From an uncultured Bariatricus sp. (GTDB lineage: Bacteria > Bacillota > Clostridia > Lachnospirales > Lachnospiraceae): a DNA stretch of 64,000 nt. The position numbers were made by a program, and so were the translations under genes. Shown piece after piece: positions 53,270 to 63,057 of the stretch (position 1 is its first letter; each line of letters begins with the position of its first letter). The notes beneath the pieces are model-generated. The model was not told the DNA's origin and searched no databases. It was given only the letters and a program-made list of their open reading frames with translations. The stretch covers positions 31,245-95,244 of the forward strand of contig CAKRCD010000009.1 in assembly GCA_934307065.1 (NCBI GenBank). The letters are read 5' to 3'.

Positions 53270-54994
53270 ATGCATACACTTAAAAAATTTATTCAATATT
53301 ATGCGCCTTACAAGGCGGTATTTTTTCTGGATTTAATCTGTGCGGCAATTATCAGTCTGGTAGACCTGGCATTCCCGCAGATTTTACGAACCCTGACAAA
53401 GACCTTATTTACGGAAGATGCCTCACGGATCATGAGTGTCCTGCTGCCAATCGGAATCGGACTTTTTCTTATGTACATCGTACAGTCTTTCTGTAAATAT
53501 TATGTCAGCTATCAAGGACATATGATGGGAGCACGAATGGAGCGGGATATGCGCCAGCAGTTATTTGAACATTATGAGAAGCTTTCGTTTTCTTATTATG
53601 ACCAGAACAATTCCGGCCAGATGATGAGTAAACTGGTGTCAGACTTGTTCGACATTTCCGAATTTGCACACCACGGACCGGAAAACTTATTTATTTCTGT
53701 GATTAAAATCGTAGGTTCCTTTACCTTTTTGTTCCTGATTAACTGGCGACTTGCCATTCCACTTCTTGTAATGGTGGTATGTATGCTGTTCTTTTCCTAT
53801 GGACAGAACCGGCAGATGCAGACAACCTTTATGGATAACCGTAAAAAGATTGGAGATGTCAATTCCAGTCTGCAGGATACTCTGTCCGGAATCCGTGTAG
53901 TACAGTCCTTTGCAAATGAAGAAATCGAGCGGGAGAAGTTTATGGAGAGTAACGAGAACTTCTTGATTTCTAAGAATGCCAATTATCATTGTATGGGAAG
54001 TTTTATGAGCGGCAATCTGTTCTTCCAGGGAATGATGTATTTGATTACTCTGGTATTCGGTGGCTGGCTGATTGCACATGGAAAAATGGATGTGGCAGAC
54101 CTTGCCATGTATGCACTTTATATCGGTATTTTCATCAGTCCGATTCAGATTCTGGTAGAACTTACGGAAATGATGCAGAAAGGACTTTCCGGATTCCGTC
54201 GATTCTTAGATGTAGTGGAGACTGATCCGGAGATTGTAAATGCCTCTGATGCAGAACCGCTTCAGAATGTGAAAGGGGAAGTAGAATACGAGCATGTTTC
54301 CTTCCATTACAGTGATGATGATACGCTGGTTTTAGATAATGTTTCTTTCAAGATTCCGGCAGGAAAATCCATTGCTCTGGTGGGACCTTCCGGAAGCGGT
54401 AAGACCACGATTTGTTCTATGCTTCCACGTTTCTATGATGTGACCGGGGGAAAGATTACCATTGATGGAAAAGATGTGCGGAAGCTGACGCTGGAAAGCC
54501 TGCGCAGTCAGATTGGTCTTGTACAGCAGGATGTCTATCTGTTCTGTGGTACCATTAAGGAAAATATTGCTTACGGAAAACCGGGAGCAACTATGGATGA
54601 AATCATAGACGCAGCGAAGAAGGCAAATATCCATGAATTTATTATGTCACTTCCGGATGGATACGACAGCTTTGTAGGAGAAAGAGGAACCCGTCTGTCC
54701 GGTGGACAGAAGCAGCGAATCTCTATTGCGAGGGTATTTCTTAAGAATCCTCCAATCCTGATTCTGGATGAGGCGACCAGTGCATTGGATAATGAGAGTG
54801 AACGCTGGATCCAGCAGAGTCTGGAAGAACTGGCAAAGAATCGCACCACGATTACCATTGCACACAGATTATCTACTATTCGTAATGCGGATGAGATTCT
54901 GGTGGTCGCAAACAGTGGAATTGCAGAGCGGGGAAGTCACGAAGAACTCCTGAAAAAAGGTGGAATATACGCTCATTATTATGAAATGTCATAA
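53270..54994 (+). CDS. ABC transporter, fused permease and ATPase (exporter half-transporter)
   Basis: 574 aa from ATG 53270 (AAGGAG at 53255-53260). An N-terminal six-helix exporter domain is followed by an ATPase domain with Walker A GPSGSGKTT (372-380), Q-loop VQQDVYL, signature LSGGQ (476-480), Walker B ILILDEATSALD and switch His in IAHRLST. MsbA/LmrA-like type that works as a homodimer, since no second half is adjacent. The substrate is unknown; lipids or drugs are typical. A LuxR-type regulator follows about 100 bp later. Confidence 0.93.
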   Translation: MHTLKKFIQYYAPYKAVFFLDLICAAIISLVDLAFPQILRTLTKTLFTEDASRIMSVLLPIGIGLFLMYIVQSFCKYYVSYQGHMMGARMERDMRQQLFEHYEKLSFSYYDQNNSGQMMSKLVSDLFDISEFAHHGPENLFISVIKIVGSFTFLFLINWRLAIPLLVMVVCMLFFSYGQNRQMQTTFMDNRKKIGDVNSSLQDTLSGIRVVQSFANEEIEREKFMESNENFLISKNANYHCMGSFMSGNLFFQGMMYLITLVFGGWLIAHGKMDVADLAMYALYIGIFISPIQILVELTEMMQKGLSGFRRFLDVVETDPEIVNASDAEPLQNVKGEVEYEHVSFHYSDDDTLVLDNVSFKIPAGKSIALVGPSGSGKTTICSMLPRFYDVTGGKITIDGKDVRKLTLESLRSQIGLVQQDVYLFCGTIKENIAYGKPGATMDEIIDAAKKANIHEFIMSLPDGYDSFVGERGTRLSGGQKQRISIARVFLKNPPILILDEATSALDNESERWIQQSLEELAKNRTTITIAHRLSTIRNADEILVVANSGIAERGSHEELLKKGGIYAHYYEMS

Positions 54995-55092
54995 TAACCG
55001 GGAAGAAGGATTATGCGATACTTTTCGTGTGATATTCAACGAGAAAAGTCCGGATGAAACAGAGCAAGAGAAGAACATGGAGGTGTGTGGTT

Positions 55093-56094
55093 ATGAGTGA
55101 ATATACGGTTTTGCCGTTGATTAATTCATCCTTTCAACCAGGAGAAGCCCAAAAGACAGTAGATAGTTTTGAAGATAAAGATTTCCGGGAGATTGCGCGT
55201 GCAGAGTTATATTATTTTTCCGGGTATGCAGAGGAATGCAGCCATATTGCAGAAGTATATCTGATGAGCCGCAATACGAAGCTGAAAATGTCAGCCTGCC
55301 TGCTTTATGCCTATTCCAATCTGACACTTGGGCGGGGTACAGCTTCAAAGAGAGCATTGCAGGAGATCCGGATATGTTTGGAAAAAGAGATGAAAAGTCC
55401 TTCCTCCAAAGAAAAGCAGGCTATCTGTGTTTTTGCAGGATACATGGCATCGGTGCTTCTGCATCTTCCGACAGATGAACTCCCGGATCCGAATACTTAT
55501 ATTGTAGCATTGCCACACGGTATCCGGCTTTTTTCGGCTTATGTGACGGCACATATGGCATATCTAAATGGAGAGTATGGAAGGGCACTTGGCATCTGTG
55601 AGTCGGCATTGCTTTTCCGGGATGGGATTTATCCTATCAGCATGATTTATCTTTACTGTATGATTGCCATGTGCCAGATTAATTTAAAACATCAGCAGGA
55701 AGCAAAAGAGGTGCTGATGACAGCGTGGAATCTGGCGAAAAAGGATGAATTTCTGGAGCCGTTTATCGAACACCACGGTTTGTTACAGGGGCTTCTGGAA
55801 TCCTGTGTCCGGAAGGATGAGTCAGAGATTTATAAGAAGATGTCGGACAAAGTTATCACGTTCAGCAGAGGCTGGATGGCAGTCCATAATTCGGTGTCCG
55901 AAAACTCAGTCACGGATGCATTATCCAGTATGGAATTTTCCATTGCCATGCTGGCAAGCAGGGACTGGACAAATCAGGAAATAGCGGACCATCTGGATTT
56001 TTCGCCAAATACGGTAAAAAATTATTTGAGTAAAATTTATGAAAAACTGGGCATAAAGAAAAGAGAAGAACTGAAAAAATATTTGCTAAAATAA
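55093..56094 (+). CDS. LuxR-type transcriptional regulator
   Basis: 333 aa from ATG 55093 (GGAGG 8 bp upstream; an earlier in-frame ATG at 55054 has no RBS). Residues about 25-250 are helical and TPR-like (RALQEIRICLEKEM, YGRALGICESALLF, QQEAKEVLMTAWNLA). The C-terminal LuxR helix-turn-helix is clear (LASRDWTNQEIADHLDFSPNTVKNYLSKIYEKLGI). There is no receiver or autoinducer domain, so the activating signal is unclear. It lies directly upstream of, and co-oriented with, the large surface protein gene and may control it. Confidence 0.88.
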   Translation: MSEYTVLPLINSSFQPGEAQKTVDSFEDKDFREIARAELYYFSGYAEECSHIAEVYLMSRNTKLKMSACLLYAYSNLTLGRGTASKRALQEIRICLEKEMKSPSSKEKQAICVFAGYMASVLLHLPTDELPDPNTYIVALPHGIRLFSAYVTAHMAYLNGEYGRALGICESALLFRDGIYPISMIYLYCMIAMCQINLKHQQEAKEVLMTAWNLAKKDEFLEPFIEHHGLLQGLLESCVRKDESEIYKKMSDKVITFSRGWMAVHNSVSENSVTDALSSMEFSIAMLASRDWTNQEIADHLDFSPNTVKNYLSKIYEKLGIKKREELKKYLLK

Positions 56095-56108
56095 GAAATA
56101 AAATAAGA

Positions 56109-56167
56109 AAAAAGTACTTTTTCATATCGAAACGGACATTATCTTCAAATCATTCCTTTGATAGAAT
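56109..56167 (+). promoter_or_regulatory. Palindrome and promoter upstream of the surface protein
   Basis: A perfect dyad AAAAAGTACTTTTT (56109-56122) just after the LuxR stop, then TTATCT (56139-56144), 17-bp spacer, TAGAAT (56162-56167). The dyad could be an operator or a weak terminator. Confidence 0.45.
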
Positions 56168-56195
56168 GAAAGAAAAGAGTAATGGAGGATGAGAT

Positions 56196-59100
56196 ATGAA
56201 AAAACGACTACTAAGCTTGCTGCTTATCTGTTGTATGGTACTTACGCTAATGCCGGCAACCGCTTTTGCAGCAACGAATTACACATTGGCAGTCGATACG
56301 TTCTGGTTTGACAGTGACCACCTGACATACCAGGGAACGACTGGTACTGCCACTTATAGTCCGGAGACAACGACCTTGACGCTGGATAATTTCAGTATCA
56401 CTGCGTCAAATAATGAAGGTTCGGTAATCTACAGTGAGATACCGGGCCTGAAAATCGTGGTGAAGGGAACCAATACCATTACCATTCCGAATACACTGAA
56501 TGCAATGACAACGGCTGCCATTGCACTTACAAATGCGAATGCTACGATTTCAGGAACCAGTGCGTCGAACGATAAACTGATTATCAATTCCGCAGGAACA
56601 AGTGTGTCTCAGCCATTTAGGGATGGAACAACCCGTGTGGGAATTACGACTTATCAGTCAGGTCTTACGGTCCAGAATGTGACACTTCAGATGAATGATA
56701 CATCGGCAGCAGCGTATCTTGGACACAGCAGCCTGATTCATTCCCAAAGTGATGTGAGGATTGTGAATTCCGTACTTCAGACATCTAAGTGCCAGCATGG
56801 TGTATTTGCAAACATCGGAAGCGTTACCATGCAGAATACAACCTTGAATTTCAATAATAGTTCTGTTTCCGGTTCTTCCGGTCTGAACTTTGCACCGGAT
56901 ACAATCAATACAGTGACAAACATCAGCGGAACTATCTCGGCAGAATATCCGATTTACACCTATGGAACAGTTACATTGGGTGGAAATACGAATAAGCTGA
57001 CACTGAACGGCAGTTCTTTTGGTGTTACTGTGAAAAAGGATGCCAGTGCTTCCAGAGCGGGCTCTCTGACATTCCAGAATGCAAATGTGGAAATGGCTGC
57101 ACCAACCGGCATTGATGTGGAAGATGGCGGAAGCGCAGTTATAGAAGGCGGAACCGTTACTGCAAATGTTTCGGAAAAAGGAGTGAATGTAGATGGCAAC
57201 AGTACATTTACACTGAACAGCGGAACGCTTAACCTGAATGGAACCAATGAGAGTGCAATTGGTATTTATGCCACCGGTACGGTAAATGTGAAAGGCGGCA
57301 GTCTGAATACCAGTTCGGTTAATTGTGCAATTCAGCAGGTAGGAACAAAGGATATCGGATTTTCAGGTGGAAACCATACCCTGAATGCATCTGTGGCAGG
57401 TTATGCCAATAATAACAGTGGTGGATGGAACATCACAAATGGTACGGTTACAGTTAATGCACCGGTTGGCATACAGTTGACGGAGGGCAAAAACGGTGGC
57501 TTTGCCGTATCCGGCGGTACGTTAAATCTGAATTGTACAAATACAGGGATTAACTCCCAGAGCGGTGCAGGAAAGACTGCACTTTCCGGTGGAAAAATCA
57601 ACATCACGGATAAAAATACAGATGCTGCGGTAACCGGTATTCAGGCGGTGGGAGAGTTGGAAATCAGCGGTTCTGCCGAAGTAACATTTGCAAACTGCAA
57701 GTATGATATTTTATCGCAGAATAAGAATAACAAGATTTCCGGTGGTAAAGTATCCTTTACAGGAAGTAGTGCAGGATTATTTGTTACAGGGAATTTTGCA
57801 GTGACAGGTGGGGAGACCTCTCACGAAGGGGATGGTTATGGTATTCTCGGAGCAGAAGGAACGGTAACCTTAGGTGGCGGAACTGTAACACTTAACAGTG
57901 CGGAATATGCGATTATGGCATATCAGAACTGCGTGATTGATTTTGCGGGAGCAACAGTGAAGGCTACTGCTACTGCGAGAAATGCAGCATTGGCTATTGT
58001 AGATGCTGGAAGTTCTTATAAGATTACCGGAGGCGAGGTTACGTTACAGTCTACGCAGGCGGGCGCAAATAAGTTCTATACTTCGCTTGCTGATGGATAT
58101 GTAGTATGGGCAGGAAGCAGTGAAAAGGATGCAAAACTTATCAGTACCCCATCACTTGCGACATTTACAAATAATAAATATGTACATATTATCAAAAACA
58201 GTGCTTATACCTTAACGCTTGAAAATGTAAAAGAGGGTACTTCAGCAACTCATTTTGCAGGGGAAGCAATGACTTATCATGCAAATGACCCTGTAAGTGG
58301 AACGCATTTTTCGCATTGGGAATTAACTGTAGGAGAGACTACGACCACGGTGGGAAATAATGCAACCTATACAGGTAAAATGCCCGCAGGAAATGCAAAG
58401 CTTACAGCCGTATATGAAAACTGCAGTGGCGGAACTGCCACATGTGTGAAAAAGGCAGTGTGTGCTACCTGTGGAAAAGAATATGGAGAATATGGAGAAC
58501 ATGACCACAGTGCGGACTGGACCTCAGATGCAGCGAATCACTGGAAGATTTGCGGCAACTGTCAGGAAGTTCTGGATAAAGCAGAGCATCAGTTTGGTGA
58601 CTGGAAGGTAGTCAGAGAAGCAACAGCTACCGTAAAGGGTGAAAAACAGCGTACCTGTGCTATTTGTAACTATGTAGATAAGGAAGAAATCCCGGTAATC
58701 GATGTTCCTCAGTATGACATCCACGTAACGAACGGAACGGCTTTGGTAAATGGTGTAGAAGCTACAAAAGCGGCAGAAGGTGTTACTGTTACCTTAAGAG
58801 CGGCAACAGCACCGGATGGAAAGGTTTTTGATTACTGGAAAGTGACCGGAAAAGCAGTTCTTGTAGATATACACAGTGCGGTTACTACATTTACCATGCA
58901 GAACGGAGAAGTGACTGCAGAGGCAGTTTATAAAGATATGGAATACGGAATCCAGGTCACAGACGGAAAGGCAACTGTGAATGGAGCCGAGGTTACGAAA
59001 GCGGTAAAAGGAACAGAGATTACATTGACTGCCAATCCGCCGGAAAGTGGTAAAGAATTTTATAAATGGGAGGTAGTAAGTGGAAATATTACCTTAGCAG

Positions 59101-62100
59101 ATGAGAAGAATGCTACAACCACATTTACCATGCCATTAGGAAATGTAAGTGTGAAAGCGACTTATAAAGACGCATTCCGCGAACAGTTCCGGCTTACAGT
59201 AGGAGAAACTTACTGGTTTGATTTATCAGGTGTAGAAATACCGAAGGTATGGGGATATTTGCCGGATACTTCCCTTCGCTATGTGCCATTTACATATGTC
59301 GGTTCTGTAGAATCCTATGTGTTAAATAAGTCGTCTTCATTTGTACGTGATGCTTCGGCCCAGGCAGCAGAGTCAGTAGACAGCAATGCAAAGTATGGTT
59401 ATAAATATCTTCACAGCCTGTTCATTGCAGATTCGATTGTTTCGCAGCAACTGAGTTGGGATGAATTAAATGCTAAGAATTTGATTTTTGGAACAACCTA
59501 TGAAAGCGAAGGTATCAGCTATACATTGCGTGCCCCATCTGCAGGAAGTAGTGAGACTACTTCGGATGGTTTGACCAAAGGAACTCCAACGAATAATGAG
59601 TGGGACAGTATTCTTGAAAAAAATACGGATTTTATTAAGAATTGGGGAACCTATGCCGTGTGGGGACAGGATACTACCGAATATTATAGTTCGACGAAAC
59701 GCGCAATGCGCGGAGGAAAGTCTGCAAGCTTCTGGGAAGATCAGTTCAAGAGCTTTTTGCGTCTTGTAGATAGTTATCGTCCGGTGTTGGAAGTTTTAAA
59801 TGCAGATACTCTGGGAGCTGATGGGCTGAAGGATGTGACAATTGAACTCGGTAAGGGTCGGATTGATGGCAAAGATAAGATTCACATTGTTGTAAAGAAC
59901 GGAAGTAATTTTACAGCGCCAATCTTAGAAGGACTGACCGTGCCAAGTGGATATAACACGACTGGATTTAAATGGATTGGAAGCGATGGATACGAATATG
60001 AACCGGGAGCAGAGGTTCCGGCAGCAGTCACATCACTTACTGCGGTATGGAAAGATGTGACAGAGCCGACCGGTGAAATTAAGATTGGAGAGGAAAGCTG
60101 GACGGGATTACAGAGTCCGGTAACCTTTGATAAATTCTTTAAAGATTCCCAGGATGTAACCATTACTGCTGCGGATAACAGTGGGGAAGCGGTTACGATA
60201 GAATATCTGATTAGTGATAAGGAACTTACGACAAGTGAACTGTCTGCAAAGACATTTACAGCATATGAAGGAACATTTAGCGTTAAGCCAAATCAGGAAT
60301 ATGTCGTATATGCAAAACTGACTGATACAACCGGAAATAGCTGCTATCTCAGTTCAGATGGACGGGTGTTTGATGATACAGCTCCTGCAATCGAAGGTCT
60401 GGAAGCAGATAAGGTTTATTGCGAAGCACAGACCGTGACAATTGTTGAAAAATATGTAGATACGGTGACGGTAAATGGTAATCCGGTAAGTCTGGATGAA
60501 AACAATCAGTTTGTACTGCGACCGGCAGAGGGAACACAGACTATCGTTGTTACAGATAAGGCAGGAAATACAGCAGAAATCACAGTGATGGTAAATGATG
60601 GTCATACCTATGAGTTCCAGAGCGAAGATGGATGGTATTGGGAAAAATGTAAATACTGTGGTCTGGAAACGGAGAAGAAACTATTTGTTTACACAGTTAC
60701 CTATGCTCCGGGTGAATATGGAACAGGTGCGCAGCAGACAGCAGATAAGACGCATGGTACAGATTTGACTTTGGAAAATGCAATCTTTACCAGAGAAGGC
60801 TGGGAGCAGACCGGCTGGGCAACTATAGATGGCGGAGAAAAAGTGTATGGCCTTGGTGGAATTTATGCAGAAAATGAAGCAATTACGCTCTATCCGGTAT
60901 GGAAAGATGTGACAGAGCCAACGGGAGAAATCCGTATTGGAGAGGAAAGCTGGACGGGATTACAGAGTCCGGTAACCTTTGATAAATTCTTTAAGGATTC
61001 TCAGGATGTAACTATTACTGCTGCGGATAACAGTGGGGAAGCGGTTACAATAGAATATCTGATTAGCGATAAGGAACTTACGACAAGTGAACTGTCTGCA
61101 AAGACATTTACAGCATATGAAGGAGCATTTAGCGTTAAGCCGAATCAGGAATATGTCGTATATGCAAAACTGACTGATACAACCGGAAATACCTGTTATC
61201 TCAGTTCAGATGGACGGGTGCTTGATGATACAGCTCCGGTAATTGAAGGACTGGAAGCAGATAAGGTTTATTGCGAAGCACCGACAGTGACAATTGTTGA
61301 AAAGTATGTAGACACCGTGACAGTAAATGGTAATTTGGTAAATCTGGATGAAAAGCATCAGTTTGTATTGCAGCCGGAAGATGGAACACAGACTATCGTT
61401 GTTACAGATAAGGCAGGAAATACAGCAGAAATCACGGTGGCGGTAAATGATGGTCATACCGATGAATGGCAGACAGAAGACGGACAGTACTGGAAGAAAT
61501 GTAAGTATTGTGGAGAGGAAACGGAGAAGAAGGCCATTCCGGAGGTAGAGATTCTTGGTGCAGATAAAGTCTGCAGAACCCAGGATTATACATTTACATT
61601 CAAACTGCCGGAAGGATGCAAACACCCAATTGCCGGATATGAATTCAGCAAAGTAGGAGCAGACCTTACTGCAAAGCTTGAAAAAGGTGAATATATTGTA
61701 ACACTTTCAGCAGCAGACTATATCAAAGAAGAAAATAGCGTGAAAGTGACCGTATCTGTGGAAACAGAAGATGGATATCGTTTCCTTGCAGAGAAAACAG
61801 TGGAAATTTTAGATGAGCACGTAGGCGGAACCGCAACCTGTACAGATAAGGCAAAATGCGAAATCTGTGGAGCAGAGTACGGAGAACTGGATGCAAATCA
61901 TCATGTTCATTTAAACCACGTAGAAGGGAAAAAAGCAACGAAGAAAGCAGAAGGAAATAAAGAGTATTGGTATTGCGAAGCATGCAGTAAGTATTTCGCG
62001 GATGCAAAAGCAACCAAAGAAATCAAGAAGGCTGATACAGTGCTTGCAAAATTAAAAGATAACTCCAAGTCAGCAAAGACGGGAGATTCTAATAATCTTG

Positions 62101-62180
62101 CACTCTGGTTTGTATTACTTGGCATCAGTGGATGTGCGCTTACAAGTACAAGTGTACTCAAAAAGAAACGTAGGAAATAA
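56196..62180 (+). CDS. Large cell-surface protein with sorting-type C-terminus
   Basis: 1994 aa. Signal peptide 1-25 (cleavage after AFA). Residues about 30-680 are Thr/Gly/Asn-rich short beta repeats (GGTVTANVS, GGSLNTSS, GGKINITD) of the right-handed beta-helix kind. Next come bacterial repeat-type domains with TFTMQNGEVTAEAVYK and TFTMPLGNVSVKATYK, Cys-pair motifs (CATCG, CGNCQ, CAICN), and two near-identical blocks offset by 284 aa (about 1285-1495 and 1569-1779) separated by an InlB/Flg_new-like domain. The end, KTGDSNNLALWFVLLG...KKKRRK, is a cell-wall sorting layout with a degenerate motif. Probable adhesin or glycan-binding protein; no catalytic motif seen. Confidence 0.85.
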   Translation: MKKRLLSLLLICCMVLTLMPATAFAATNYTLAVDTFWFDSDHLTYQGTTGTATYSPETTTLTLDNFSITASNNEGSVIYSEIPGLKIVVKGTNTITIPNTLNAMTTAAIALTNANATISGTSASNDKLIINSAGTSVSQPFRDGTTRVGITTYQSGLTVQNVTLQMNDTSAAAYLGHSSLIHSQSDVRIVNSVLQTSKCQHGVFANIGSVTMQNTTLNFNNSSVSGSSGLNFAPDTINTVTNISGTISAEYPIYTYGTVTLGGNTNKLTLNGSSFGVTVKKDASASRAGSLTFQNANVEMAAPTGIDVEDGGSAVIEGGTVTANVSEKGVNVDGNSTFTLNSGTLNLNGTNESAIGIYATGTVNVKGGSLNTSSVNCAIQQVGTKDIGFSGGNHTLNASVAGYANNNSGGWNITNGTVTVNAPVGIQLTEGKNGGFAVSGGTLNLNCTNTGINSQSGAGKTALSGGKINITDKNTDAAVTGIQAVGELEISGSAEVTFANCKYDILSQNKNNKISGGKVSFTGSSAGLFVTGNFAVTGGETSHEGDGYGILGAEGTVTLGGGTVTLNSAEYAIMAYQNCVIDFAGATVKATATARNAALAIVDAGSSYKITGGEVTLQSTQAGANKFYTSLADGYVVWAGSSEKDAKLISTPSLATFTNNKYVHIIKNSAYTLTLENVKEGTSATHFAGEAMTYHANDPVSGTHFSHWELTVGETTTTVGNNATYTGKMPAGNAKLTAVYENCSGGTATCVKKAVCATCGKEYGEYGEHDHSADWTSDAANHWKICGNCQEVLDKAEHQFGDWKVVREATATVKGEKQRTCAICNYVDKEEIPVIDVPQYDIHVTNGTALVNGVEATKAAEGVTVTLRAATAPDGKVFDYWKVTGKAVLVDIHSAVTTFTMQNGEVTAEAVYKDMEYGIQVTDGKATVNGAEVTKAVKGTEITLTANPPESGKEFYKWEVVSGNITLADEKNATTTFTMPLGNVSVKATYKDAFREQFRLTVGETYWFDLSGVEIPKVWGYLPDTSLRYVPFTYVGSVESYVLNKSSSFVRDASAQAAESVDSNAKYGYKYLHSLFIADSIVSQQLSWDELNAKNLIFGTTYESEGISYTLRAPSAGSSETTSDGLTKGTPTNNEWDSILEKNTDFIKNWGTYAVWGQDTTEYYSSTKRAMRGGKSASFWEDQFKSFLRLVDSYRPVLEVLNADTLGADGLKDVTIELGKGRIDGKDKIHIVVKNGSNFTAPILEGLTVPSGYNTTGFKWIGSDGYEYEPGAEVPAAVTSLTAVWKDVTEPTGEIKIGEESWTGLQSPVTFDKFFKDSQDVTITAADNSGEAVTIEYLISDKELTTSELSAKTFTAYEGTFSVKPNQEYVVYAKLTDTTGNSCYLSSDGRVFDDTAPAIEGLEADKVYCEAQTVTIVEKYVDTVTVNGNPVSLDENNQFVLRPAEGTQTIVVTDKAGNTAEITVMVNDGHTYEFQSEDGWYWEKCKYCGLETEKKLFVYTVTYAPGEYGTGAQQTADKTHGTDLTLENAIFTREGWEQTGWATIDGGEKVYGLGGIYAENEAITLYPVWKDVTEPTGEIRIGEESWTGLQSPVTFDKFFKDSQDVTITAADNSGEAVTIEYLISDKELTTSELSAKTFTAYEGAFSVKPNQEYVVYAKLTDTTGNTCYLSSDGRVLDDTAPVIEGLEADKVYCEAPTVTIVEKYVDTVTVNGNLVNLDEKHQFVLQPEDGTQTIVVTDKAGNTAEITVAVNDGHTDEWQTEDGQYWKKCKYCGEETEKKAIPEVEILGADKVCRTQDYTFTFKLPEGCKHPIAGYEFSKVGADLTAKLEKGEYIVTLSAADYIKEENSVKVTVSVETEDGYRFLAEKTVEILDEHVGGTATCTDKAKCEICGAEYGELDANHHVHLNHVEGKKATKKAEGNKEYWYCEACSKYFADAKATKEIKKADTVLAKLKDNSKSAKTGDSNNLALWFVLLGISGCALTSTSVLKKKRRK
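60049..61532 (+). repeat. 852-bp tandem duplication within the surface protein gene
   Basis: Bases 60049-60680 recur at 60901-61532, offset exactly 852 bp (284 codons). Differences are mostly synonymous or conservative, such as TFSVKPN versus AFSVKPN and NSCYL versus NTCYL. The 220-bp spacer encodes a separate beta-grasp-like domain. Confidence 0.9.
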
Positions 62181-62225
62181 TGTTATAATAAAAAATACGA
62201 AATTCGATATATTTCTTTCTCCAGC

Positions 62226-62258
62226 AAAAGGCAGTGGCAGGTAAGTCACTGCCTTTTG
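62226..62258 (+). terminator. Terminator after the surface protein gene
   Basis: AAAAGGCAGTG (62226-62236) pairs with CACTGCCTTTT (62247-62257), an 11-bp stem with a 10-nt loop. Confidence 0.8.
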
Positions 62259-62330
62259 TAATTAGTGAATGTAATATAGGGGAGGAAATGGTATAATAGG
62301 TTTAGATTTGATGAAGGAATATGGGGAAAG

Positions 62331-63041
62331 ATGAATCAAGATAAAGTAATAGAAGAGGTACAAAAGCAGTTATTTGAATTACAGGATTTGAACTATCGGG
62401 ATTTCCATGCAAAATTATTGCCGACTATGGAGAAGAAAAAGCTTATTGGTGTGCGCACTCCGGCTCTCCGTGTATTTGCGAAGCGGTTTGGAAAGACGGA
62501 GGAAGCAAAAGAATTTCTGAAAGTTCTGCCGCATCAGTATTATGAGGAAAATAATTTACATGGACTTCTGATAGAACAGATAAAGGATTATGAGAAATGT
62601 CTGAGAGAAATTCAGCGTTTTCTTCCTTATATCGATAATTGGGCAACCTGCGATATGCTCGCAGTAAAAGTAGTAAAGAAGCATCTGGATGTATTTATAA
62701 AGGAAATTTACCGTTGGGTAGAGTCTGAATATACTTATACCATCCGTTTTGGAATCAGTATGCTGATGCGGTATTATCTGGATGAAAAGTTTCAGACAGA
62801 GTATGCGGAAAAAGTGGCGGAGGTCTGCTCGGAAGAATATTATGTAAATATGATGCGGGCATGGTACTTTGCCACCGCACTTGCAAAGCAGTATGAGCAG
62901 GTGCTTCCTTTTATTGAAGAAAAACGTCTGGATGTATGGACACATAATAAAACTATTCAGAAGGCAATTGAAAGTTACCGGATTACCCCAGAGCAGAAAG
63001 CATATTTAAAAACATTGAAAATAAAGAAAACAAATGTTTAA
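62331..63041 (+). CDS. DNA alkylation repair protein, AlkD-like
   Basis: 236 aa, all-helical HEAT-like repeat protein of the DNA alkylation repair (AlkC/AlkD) superfamily. Recognisable segments: GVRTPALRVFAKRF, LLIEQIKDYEKCLREIQRFLPYIDNWATCDML and WTHNKTIQKAIESYRI. AlkD removes N3- and N7-alkylpurines. Many clostridial relatives are uncharacterised, and the catalytic Trp/Asp set was not checked residue by residue beyond the DNWATCD segment. The next gene begins 16 bp after the stop. Confidence 0.85.
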   Translation: MNQDKVIEEVQKQLFELQDLNYRDFHAKLLPTMEKKKLIGVRTPALRVFAKRFGKTEEAKEFLKVLPHQYYEENNLHGLLIEQIKDYEKCLREIQRFLPYIDNWATCDMLAVKVVKKHLDVFIKEIYRWVESEYTYTIRFGISMLMRYYLDEKFQTEYAEKVAEVCSEEYYVNMMRAWYFATALAKQYEQVLPFIEEKRLDVWTHNKTIQKAIESYRITPEQKAYLKTLKIKKTNV

Positions 63042-63057
63042 AGGTCGGTGAAGCAAA

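Noticed and set aside
55020-55053. Terminator between the ABC exporter and LuxR genes
   Set aside because: ACTTTTC/GAAAAGT can pair but there is no T run after the stem.
60049-61532. Assembly artefact causing the duplicated block
   Set aside because: The copies differ at many positions and are separated by unique sequence, so a simple collapse or duplication error is unlikely.
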